A stretch of DNA of 64,000 bases from the NCBI GenBank assembly GCA_022496805.1, contig CM040101.1, forward strand, positions 4,218,501 through 4,282,500, written 5' to 3'. Of the stretch, positions 11,701 through 21,231 are shown piece by piece. The notes beneath the pieces are model-generated. The model was not told the origin of the DNA. It saw only the letters and a program-made list of their open reading frames with translations, and searched no databases. The stretch is from Pohlia nutans (taxonomy: Eukaryota > Streptophyta > Bryopsida > Bryales > Mniaceae). Positions within the stretch are counted from its first letter, which is position 1, and each line of letters begins with the position of its first letter. Position numbers and translations under genes: made by a program.

Positions 11701-13225
11701 TTGTGTTCAAAATAGAGAAAGAGAGACTTTATTTCAGTCAGAAATCATTATTGAGGATTTACAGAGATGTATTACTTCAAAATTGCAAGTATGGAGATAC
11801 AGGATTATTTTGCAGTAGTAGCATCATGACATGGTTGTGGTGACTTATGAATGCAGTGTAGCAGAGGTTGCAAAGAAATTGAAGGAAATTGTAGAAGACA
11901 TAAATGCCAATATAGAGAAACTAGATTCACGCGGTCCTGTTTCGAAGTATGTTGTGCCTGAAGAAGGCCTAAGAGGCAGGTTGGTGACCATTTCGTACAC
12001 ATTATTTTCTCTTTTTTGTGGACATGCAATTGCTCACACCTCCCCTGAGAAGGCATTATTAGTCTTTATATATTACGTAACATATAGGTATACTTGCAAA
12101 GTTATTTCATACACCCATATGAGTAGTATGTAGTCGCCTTCCTGGAAGTGCAATCATGAGGCTACACAACAACTCTTCCTTAATACAAAGATCATGTAAT
12201 TTACTTACTGCAAGTCACAGTAATTTTCTTCAATTGTTTTCATGGAAGAAGTTTCACTTTTGAACATGACCTGTACATCTGTAATATGGATACACACCTC
12301 ACTAACTGCATTTTGCAAATTTATGATTGCCAGGGTGACATTAGAGTTCGACGAAGCATTCATGTCTGGAGTGGCTTGTGATCTGGACTCACCAGGCTTT
12401 CATGCTCTTTGCAAAGCTACAGAAGAAGTTGTAGGCCATGTGAAGCCATACTCCATTACAGGCTCTCTCCCGCTGATTCGTGAATTGCAGGTATGATGTA
12501 CATCAACACAGAAACACATAGGAAAAATTGGAATGTAAACATAATTAAGGGGGTGGCAAATCAATTCGAGAATACTATACATTGAATTTTCTGCTTCTTT
12601 CTTTGACCAATGTCTGCGGCTTTGTATTAAATTGTGTTTCTTGATGCACAAGAGCTGCTTAGACTCAAGTTTTCTGATTTTCACGATGAGTGGTGTGTGT
12701 TGATTACAGGACGAGGGTTTTGACGTACAAACAGTTGGCTATGGTATGCGCTCTTTGTACTCTGCTCTTTGGTTTACAACTGAGTGCTGTTATTATTGGT
12801 GTTTATATTCAGCATGCATTTGTGACAGAGGTGTGATTTCCAAGACGTGTGTAATAGGAATTTGCACATGGTTCAGTAGATTCTTGTTAGCACTATAAGA
12901 AAATTTGGTAAAAAAAACTACACAAGTTAGTCATGTGTAGTTTTTTAGACCACCCTGGACTGACTGCAGATGTAAAATATGTGCAAAATCCTCATTTGCT
13001 CACTACAAGTGCAATTTTGGAATTAAGAGGCGTATAATATATCGTTGGAAAGGTCTCAAAAATGCTCTTTCTAATAGGGTAGTATAATTCCTTGACTGTT
13101 GCTGTTGTTTCTGGCTTATAGGCTTGATGAAGACATACCATGCACAAAATGAGTACTGCTTGCTATCCGACATGGAGCAAGGGTTTCGGGTTATGACGAG
13201 CATAATTGCACAGCTTGAGGAATGA
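8793..13225 (+). CDS. NAOD: Acetylornithine deacetylase (M20 metallopeptidase family), 10 exons
   Basis: Complete 435-aa gene for the M20-family enzyme annotated in plants as N-acetylornithine deacetylase (acetylornithine to ornithine plus acetate, arginine pathway). Exons: 8793-9113, 9657-9901, 10622-10730, 10867-11005, 11239-11296, 11519-11536, 11857-11979, 12334-12490, 12710-12743, 13122-13225; every junction is GT-AG and keeps frame. Zinc-site motifs are present: GMHMDVV (His96, Asp98), GRGTTDCLGH (Asp128), ANEES (Glu162-163) and TYHAQNEY (His about 408). The dimerisation-type segment GKLFHSGLPHKTVNPLELA follows the active-site half. Exon 6 is only 18 nt. I chose the ATG at 8793; the frame is open upstream, but that part is Arg/Cys-rich and has no homologous look. 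There is no clear transit peptide. Introns 1 and 2 carry tandem repeats and a MITE. Confidence 0.93.
9157..9600. repeat. Tandem repeat in deacetylase intron 1, about 3 copies of 145-150 bp
   Basis: A unit starting AATTCCTCTCTTGCAATCGA and containing TTGTGTAAGTTTCATTTCTGG and CAATTAGGGTTGT recurs from about 9159, 9311 and 9449, with a partial end to 9600. Copies differ at scattered bases. It lies wholly within intron 1. Confidence 0.85.
9952..10244. mobile_element. Foldback MITE in deacetylase intron 2, 293 bp
   Basis: Ends ACATCAGGAATTTAGGACC at 9952 and its inverse GGTCCTAAATTCCTGATGT ending at 10244. Inverted homology runs inward for over 100 bp (TTTCCGTGCGACATC, GTTCGTACA, TTTCGCACGGATTT), with many CCGTGC repeats. 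The left end carries a second copy of AGGAATTTAGGACC. No coding capacity. Confidence 0.8.
10338..10565. repeat. Diverged duplicate of DNA upstream of the BAHD gene
   Basis: 10338-10462 matches about 676-806 (shared AACTCTCTGGCTCTGG-type text, GGTTGGTCAACAATTTCTT, CAGTTCAGGGCCC) and 10463-10565 matches about 1446-1566 (GAGTGGCTTA, GGTGGGGAACTACATAGTA). The 640 bp between the two blocks at 0.8-1.44 kb, which hold the nested MITEs, are missing here. It lies inside intron 2 of the deacetylase gene. Confidence 0.75.
12912..12946. other. Hairpin in deacetylase intron 9 beside a CACTA-like end
   Basis: AAAAAACTACACA (12912-12924) pairs perfectly with TGTGTAGTTTTTT (12934-12946). Just upstream, CACTATAAGAAAA resembles the CACTACAAGAAAA end of plant CACTA transposons. 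A short CACTA-derived fragment is possible. Confidence 0.4.
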
Positions 13226-13372
13226 TAGCTCTCTGATTCCATTGGAGGTGGTTTAGCAAGAACAGGGTCTTCCCCACCAACGACAATTCTACTTGTAAGT
13301 GAAAGCACGTAACACTCTATAGCACTAGTTAGTTCCACTCTCCACAATAGTGCCAAGGGCCCTTAAGAGACC

Positions 13373-13850
13373 TTTTATTACAAGCCTCAAAATGTCGTTT
13401 CTGTTGTCCCATATTCCAATGTGATTATTCTTGCCTTGAGTCCTTTTATTACAAGCCACAATTTGTTGTTTTTTTCTCCCATACAGTTTTACCTTCCATA
13501 CAATGACACTTCATAATATGACAATATTATTGTTTCAAGCAATACACATGTGACAAGTTATTTCTATGACAAATCCATGCCTGCCACCTTGAAGGTAGGG
13601 CTTCCCAAACATGTCATAATTAGGGTTTTTTTTTTTTCTGGCACCATGGTGCCAAACTCCAATGTTGTGGCACAGTCACAATGGTTTAAATCTGGAGGGA
13701 CCACTCTCCATTGCATGCATGGAGCTCTGCTACAATGCAAAAAAGAAACCTTGGTCATAATAGAGAGGGACAATTGTATTCCAATGTGATTATTCTTGCC
13801 ACGAGCCTTTTTATTACAAGCCACAACCTGCTGTTTTTGTTCCAATGTGA
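13373..13850. repeat. Direct repeats of a ~70-bp unit
   Basis: TTCCAATGTGATTATTCTTGCC followed by a TTTTTATTACAAGCCACAA-type segment occurs at about 13411-13465 and 13779-13835, with partial copies at 13373 and 13839. This is the region downstream of the deacetylase gene; no gene is visible. Confidence 0.65.
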
Positions 13851-13919
13851 TTAGTTTTTTTACAAGGGAGTGCCATGTGCATGCTCTCTATATTGAATGC
13901 AATGTAAGTATTTTTTCTA

Positions 13920-14060
13920 ATTGCCATCTACAGTGGAGAGGTCCTATGTGAACTTCCTTTTGTTCAAATTTATTTGATTTTTTACCAATACATGCAATGT
14001 TTTTCACTTATTCCAAGATATAAATTTTGTTTCCCTCTAAATTATATTTTTCACAATATG
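13920..14060 (+). repeat. Interspersed repeat family T, copy 1 (partial)
   Basis: Contains TTCCTTTTGTTCAAATTTAT, ACATGCAATGTTTTTCA and AATTATATTTTTCACAATATG. The same order of blocks recurs at 19315-19511, 27111-27260 and, inverted, at about 27912-28083. Fuller copies end in TTAA plus CCCTAAAGAACC. Confidence 0.65.
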
Positions 14061-14072
14061 ATTGATTGAATA

Positions 14073-14426
14073 GAGTTATCCGTAAAGTCACTTTGAATTT
14101 GAAGAATCTTCAATGAGTTTTGCTTTATTTTACTCTTATTTGTTCACTCCAAATAGTTAAATGGTGTGGAAGATCTTGGTGGTTTATCATTATTAGATGA
14201 GTAAGAGATGTGTAAGAGCTTAGTGGCCTTCAAAAGTTTTTTAGCACCAAGAAAGAAGCTAAAAAACTTTGAAGACCACCAAGCTCTTACACACCTCTTA
14301 CACACCTAATGATGATAGACCATCAAGATCTTCCATACCTTATAACTATTTAGAGTGAACAAATAAGAGTATAATAAAGCAAAATTCGTGGTATCTTCAA
14401 ACTTTGATGGACTTTACGGATAACTC
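14073..14426. mobile_element. Palindromic (foldback) MITE, 354 bp, TA target site
   Basis: Almost the whole element is an inverted repeat: GAGTTATCCGTAAAGTC at 14073 is mirrored to 14426, and arms of about 160 bp pair along their length around a small centre near 14250 (GCACCAAGAAAGAAGC). TA flanks both ends (14071-14072 and 14427-14428), as expected for Tc1/mariner-type MITEs. Its transcript would make a long hairpin. Confidence 0.88.
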
Positions 14427-14429
14427 TAA

Positions 14430-17400
14430 TTTGTCATTTAAAAACCATGAATCCGTCCTTGGTCCTTTTGGGGGTATCATTATGTACACAGAATGGAATA
14501 TGTCAGATCATAGTAGCTCTTGAAATCAATAAGATTATCTTTTGTCGGAGGGTGAAAGCACGAAAAAGTGTACCACCTCTAACTATTATGACCATTCAAC
14601 AATGCAGGGTTCAAAAATACATCATAAATTTGAATTTCGTAAAAACTTAAATAACAATAAAATAAAACACCTATTGTTTTATAAAGTCTTCCAAAAAAAA
14701 TTGAGAAAGTGATCCTCAATAAGTAGTTATAAATTTTTTATTGACTTAGAAGTGGCCAAAATTGAAAAAGTAGTTTCGTACAATCAACAAAGTTGACATA
14801 AAACAAGCAAAATGTATATCAAAACATATTTTTTTCTACTTTCTTTTTGGACAAGGACCTCAATCCTATCATTATCTCAAAGGTCATAAAAATTATATTT
14901 ATGTTGAGTGTATTTAAGGCCATCAATTTTGCAACTGAGATTGGATTTAGGCATTCATTTTCAAACACTACTTTTTGTAAACTTTTTTGAAGATTTTGTT
15001 ATGAAAATTTGGGTTCAAGTACTTATAAGAACTCTAGAGGGCTTCATGAAATTAAAACCAAAATAAAATATATTTTGATATAAATTTATGGCCTTTGACC
15101 AAAACAATTATGATTTTAGTATAGCAGACTAACTTTTTGGTACAGTTTTTCGTGCTTTCACCCTGGATCACTGCAAAGTCCCAGATTTAATTCAAGTACC
15201 TGAATACCAAAATCTTGTGATTATGAATCTCTAGATTTATCCAAAGTGTTGTAGAAAAGTCATATGTCTATGTATGTATCTATGTGTTAGTTTATAACCT
15301 TTAAATTCAAAGTTACCATTAAATCATAAGTTCAGACATCTAGGGTTTAAAGTGATGCTTAAAATATAATCCATGTAAGGATAAGCATTTCCTTCAAAAT
15401 TGAGAATTTGTTCACATGCAAGGAAAAATATAACCTTCAAGGAGCAAGTAGGTGGGTAAAAAGACCCCACCTTCTTTGGGATTTAAATAACATTTAATTA
15501 TTTTGAATATTATAATCTCATGGAGTAAAATGTAACTTTATGAGGTTAAGATATATCCTGTCTATCATGTCATGTGCCACGTTGAATTAGGGTGAAAAAT
15601 TTCTACCTTGGTGCAAACACTTATTAGAGTGAATGGTCAATTCAACTAACTTATTGCAATAAAGGGATAGTGAACTTTGTTTTACTGTTTTGTGAGCAAT
15701 CTTGCAGAATTGGTTGTGCACTTGTTAACCCTGAAATGTTGGGACTTGTAGCTGTGGTGAAGAGAATGATACGTATTTTTAAGCGTGGTTATGCACTTGG
15801 AGTGTTTTATCAAAGCGGAAAATGAAAGAAAATGATCTTTTTCTCCACAAAGAATATTGTGCAATTACACTAAGAATAAGAGGTAATTTGAAAATAGTTA
15901 AAAACGATATCAAAAAGATTTGAGTGAACATATCCAAATATAAGCATATATGGCAAGAAAGGAAATTTGAGCATCAAGTGCAAGCAACAAATGACTCGGC
16001 AAAAAAAGAATCCAGGGCCTAAACATTTCTAAAGCTAGTAACCACATTAGAAGAGAAGAGTACAAAATAATATCGGTGTGAACATAAACAATGTCTTGCA
16101 TTAGGAGCTATTTAATAAAACCCAAAATACGTTGAACATGCTGAAATTTGAGGTTGAAAAGGGAAGTTGTCACAAAAAAATATATTGTAAGGATTTTACA
16201 TTGAAGGGAAAACAAAAAACAAAACAAAACAAAATAAAAATAACAAAAACTAACAAAAACTAACAAAAACTAACAAAATCGTAGTAAGATGTAGAAGTTT
16301 GAAGCTTGTAGCTTGAGGTTTCATCCTCATATTTAGAGATGGAGCCGGTCAACAAGTGTAGATGAAAGATCTTTAGGTATGGGCCACCATTGTGAACAAT
16401 ATTTCGCAATGTCAATTTAGGGCATCATGTATACTATCCACCTCTAATAAAAGTTCTATACTATTTTTTTGCAAAAGTGGAATGTTGTGATGATGACTTC
16501 AACTATGAATTGAATCTCCTTTCTAGAACAAGTCTTCACATCCGACGATAGCTATTGCAACATGTAGCCATCAAAGTTGAGAGGGTGCAAAATAGCAACA
16601 TGCAACTTGATTGGGATAAAAAAGAATTTTGACATATAATCCCATTGACAAGAAGATTGAATTGACAAAATTTGACTAATAGAATGAAGTCAGTTTGTGT
16701 AAATTGATGACAATGTGTACATTGATGAGATTTGTGAGCACTCAAAAAACTCCAAAAAGAATGCAAGCCCTTGTTCAGATCGCCATGACACTCAATCCTT
16801 GTATAGTGATTGTGATTGACTCATGGACTATATAGGACACATAGCGGTTTAAGGGTGTGCAAACAATAGCTTGTGTCTCCAAATTTTGAATGTGATGATA
16901 GTGGTTAAGGGATAAATTGAAGGAGAAGGAATGGATGATAGCTATCAAAAACATGAACATGAATGAATGACATTTGTTAGAGCAATGGTCAAACGTCTAA
17001 CGTTCAACAGGAAACCGTCTCCATTGCTTGCCCTATTCACTCACCAATAGGGTATATTCACACAAATATTAAGGATATTTGGCAAAAGGATCCATAGCAG
17101 AATAAAGTAGTGCAATAGAGCATCCTTTTGAAAACTGAACCGAAAAGGAATCTTCACATAGATTCACTTTTCTAAGTAATGGGGGAATATCATTTGTATT
17201 CCATGAATTTTAGGACTATGGTGTCATTGCCACGTATACATAGTTTCTAATTGTAACTGATTGTGGTCTCATTGCAAAAGGGTGTTGGTTCCCATTGCTC
17301 TATTACGCTATGTCCTTTAATTAGATTCACACATAACTTAAGTAATTTTGACATTCTTTGAATTCCTATAAAATTGTTAAATTTTTGTGGAAATTATTTA

Positions 17401-18080
17401 ATTTTTCTTTTGGTCAATAATGAATGGGAAACTTCACTCATGGTTGTTACAGTGTGTTAATTTTTGGCCAATGGCGACTTGAAAAAAAAAAAAAACTGAA
17501 ATAATTGTAAAACTTGCTATGTAACATTATGATCTTTTGCCAAAATTGACCCTAATATCACCCAATTATCATCCATACAATACATAACTATCGAGATTTT
17601 TTTGAATTTTTTAATATGAAATCAGCCTTTTAGACTACCCAAGATAAATTGGCTTAACTTTTTTGCTACATTTTTATATGCAATTACTACAAGACATCGT
17701 AATTTCAATTAAAATTTCTCCTTTTGCTACAAGTTTGAATTAAAAATACTGTATTTAATTATTTAAAAAAATAGATTAGTACAAAGTCACATAATTTCGT
17801 TCTTGATACATTAAGAAATTTGTTAGAAGTATAAAAATGTAAATTTCAAGTTTAATCCATAGTAATTATAGTGAAAAGAAAACTATCAAAACAACCTTTA
17901 GTTAACTTCACTCATAACAAGGCCCTAAGTTGTTGTTTCAAATATTGGAAATTCAATTTTAAATTGCCGAACATTCTTTAAAAGGACACTAGTTCTACAC
18001 CAAGACGCCCAATCAGACCTTCAAGTACTGTATGGCATGTTGAAATATAGTATGGTATATTGAAAGGCGGACTGGAGCGG
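14430..18080. other. A+T-rich intergenic DNA, no gene seen
   Basis: No exon-like sequence or conserved motif found. There are short A-rich simple repeats at 16205-16280 (ACAAA and CAAAAACTAA units) and an A run at 17480. Confidence 0.5.
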
Positions 18081-18090
18081 GAGAATTTAA

Positions 18091-18555
18091 CCCCTAAGTG
18101 ATCAAACGACCATTTTATGGTCACTGCCCCTTTTTTACAGTCTGCATGTGATTAAAAAAATTTATAAAAAATAAAAAATATTTTTGAATAAAAAATCAAG
18201 CCTACTTTCCAACCCAATTTGAATCATGTCAATCTGAGTTAAACGCCGCCGAGGAGAAATTTTCAAAAACAAAGACCTCAACATTGTCCTAGTGTTATAA
18301 AATTGACTATTTGGGGAAATTAATCAAGATGTTCTCTCGTTTGAAAAAATTTCTATTTCAAACATTTAGAATAGAATGTCTAGTTTTAACCAATCATATC
18401 AAATTTCAAATTCTAAAAATAAAAATAAAAATTTTGATAAAAATTTGAAGTTAAATGCTTCTAAATTCATTACGTGAAGATCTAAAACTATTTTTTAAAA
18501 ATTTAACTGTACGGATAATTTTAAAACATCATGTTTTTCATTTTCTCTATTGAAC
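18091..18555 (+). mobile_element. TTAA-type element, family P, copy 1 (one end lost)
   Basis: Starts at TTAA (18087-18090) followed by CCCCTAAGTGATCAAACGACC and runs collinear with the complete 541-bp copy at 36939-37479 (shared CTCAACATTGTCCTAGTGTT, AGAATAGAATGTCTAGTTTT, AAATGCTTCTAAATTCATTA). Similarity stops near 18555, so its right terminus is missing or too diverged to see. Non-coding. Confidence 0.75.
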
Positions 18556-19216
18556 CTAGTGTTTTTCCTTTGTTTTTTTTCTTGAAGCTTAATTGCCGAT
18601 GTAAAAACAATTGAAAAAGAATATTTGACAAAATCTGAAGCTTACAATCATATTTTGATAGAATCTCTTCATATTTTGGTAGTTTTCTTTATAAAATCTA
18701 GCTATCTTCACAAGAAATATAGAGAATAATACGGCGAAAAAATTCAAAATTTTCTCAATTTTTCCTTAACAGAAGAGAAATGCCATATTTTGTAGAGAAA
18801 TTTGGTGAAATATAACCAAAAAAAAAAAGAAGTTAATTGGACCAAACATCATTGAAGATAAAGAGGTCACATATTTCCCCTTAAATGCCTAGAGCCCTCT
18901 TCAAATTCCGCAATGTTGCAAAGATGCATTATAAAATGCAACTAAGAGGGATTCGCCTTTGCGGAGAATCAGCTGCTTCATCTTGCGATGGAGTCTTTCT
19001 TTTTGTTTCTTTGGCAAAAATTACATTGAAAATAATCAAATGCAGAGAAGGGAAATGCAGAGCCCCGGCTCGGGGAGATGAAGTTAGAGACAAGCACGTT
19101 CGTGGTAAGCTTGTCTCCAATCCGACTATAACGACGTAAATGCATACTGTTGGTGTTTGCAAGAGTTTTCTTTCATTTGAGGTTTCGTAGTTGAGTTGTT
19201 TGAGTTTGCGAATTGA

Positions 19217-19558
19217 TATGCTTGATTAGGTCATTGTGACAACACTCTGTTCAAAAAGGATGAGCTAATTCTGCGCTAATGAATATAGAAATGAAAGCCG
19301 CAGCTATCAATTAACCAAGAAGTCCTAATCGGCCTCACGTTTTTTTCAGCAATTTGGAGTAGGTCCTTCCTTTTGTTCAAATTTATTTGTATTTTACCAA
19401 CATATGCAATGTTCTTCATTGATTCTAGTAATACAATATTTGGTTCCATCTGAATTATATTTTTCATTATGAATTTGTGATATTAGAATCATGAATCTTG
19501 GTTCTTTAGGGTTAAGGATGAGCGGTGTGGATAGTGATTGACGTGCTTGATTAGGTCA
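19217..19558. pseudogene. Fragments of the plastid ribosomal protein S6 gene, split by a TTAA element
   Basis: 19278-19310 matches S6 exon 6 at 28257-28291 (GAAATGAAAGCxGCAGCTATCAAT), and 19516-19526 (GGATGAGCGGT) matches 28313-28323, with a TTAA-type element between them. A second fragment at 19240-19275 resembles 28293-28333. TGCTTGATTAGGTCAT occurs at both 19219 and 19543, so the block looks tandemly duplicated. These are short broken pieces with no open frame. Confidence 0.6.
19315..19511 (+). mobile_element. TTAA-type MITE, family T, 197 bp
   Basis: Flanked by TTAA on both sides (19311-19314 and 19512-19515). The right end is GGTTCTTTAGGG and the left end CCAAGAAG is somewhat decayed. 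Internal blocks match copies at 13920, 27111 and 28083 (inverted). It interrupts an S6-like pseudogene fragment. Confidence 0.7.
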
Positions 19559-21231
19559 TGAGCTTGATATTATTGGTGGCATCTGGTTACTTATCTTGTT
19601 CTGCAAACGTCGTGTTCTGGTGATTCTAGGTTAGCTTCTGTTGAAAGGCAATGAACTTATCTATTGGAGTTACAGTACTTCAATTTCTTTCATGGCGTAA
19701 AGATTTCGAGGTACGAGCTTGATTGATCTGGCTTGAGTTTCTGATTTGTATTTTTGTCCGCGGTAATTAATGGCTATGGCAGATTGAAAACTTAGTTGGC
19801 GCTTGCGGGAGGGCTACTGTGCGGGGCAGGGTCATGGTTTTCGATTATTGTTTCATACAGGTTTGTAGCAAGCCACCTTGAATAACGACTCTATTCTTCT
19901 TTTTCAGCATGTCGTTGAAGGTAGTCAAGAGTGGTAAAATTCGTTTAGAACACTAGCAGTTTATTATCCTCGAGCCTTTGGAAGATGCATTGAGATATTA
20001 ATAGTTCTGCAGTAATATGTGCCAATTTTGCAATAAGAAATGAAGCAATAGAAGGAGAAGGTCATCTCAATAGATTTGGCTCTTGTACCAAAAAATCTCT
20101 CCATAGCTCTGTACATCTCTCAAAAACCACACTCCTCCATACATTTAAATTGACGCAAATAAGTTAGTATCCTGTAAATTACTTTCAACTTCTGTGGCTC
20201 TTATGACAGGCTCGCTACTGAGCCATAGGTTGTCCAAGAAGTAACATAAAAAAAGGTGTCGACCAAATTCCATATTCATGGGGTTCAAACTGGCAATATG
20301 GCGTTGAGAAACCAGGCGAGAGTTCTGCCTTCATGGATATCAAGAATATTTCGTATCTTTACCGTACCGACTCGTGTCAATTGATCTACCTGAAGCTACA
20401 GTAGCTGCTCCTAAGGTACCAATGTGTATGAATGTATCTACTGGTCCTCTGATGTACAGTACAGTACAGTAGTAGTCGGCAGAATCAGGAATTTCTCGAT
20501 GTTCTCGTATTTCAGAATACATTGCAGAATCCAGTAGAAAGTCTGCTGGTGTTGAGTGTCGACGGAATTTTTCTCTACAGACACTGTAGTACAGACACTG
20601 TGGTGCAGACATTTTTAGTCGGTACAGACATAAGTCGATTATGATGAAAGAGTATTAAAACAGATGTATTTATGTACGTCCTTTTCATGCCTAGTACCGC
20701 ATTAGCACACAACGTTAGTACTTGCAGAATTGTTGCTGCTATTTTTTGTTCCCTCATGCGCGCGTCAAATTGTTAGAGTGAGCCAGTTTGACTGTCCTTT
20801 ACATGCCATTTCACTGGTTCATGCTTGTTCTGTTACAACTTGGTTCCTTTCTGATTGGAGGTTGCAGGTTTGAGATCGAGAAGCTACTGCTTCGGTGTCC
20901 TCGATATTGGTACGTGTTTGTTTCCCGACAGTCTTCGCTTGGAGGAATATACCTGTATCTGGCTCATATGTAAATTTGTAGTTTGTGAATTTGAGGCAAA
21001 TATTTGCTGCAATTCAAGACTTGATGTGATTTGATGTCGAAAGGATCGATTGCATCGCCATCCATACAATTTCCACTAACCTTCTCCAACTAATTCCGCA
21101 GGTACAGATAATTTTCTGCTCTTAATCCTCTTGTCTCAAATTTTCATGGGGTGCTGGCCGTGGAGAATCTATCATGTCTCAAACTAGATGTATGCAAAAG
21201 GAGCAGTAACGTCCATCGTTTGCAGGGCGTT

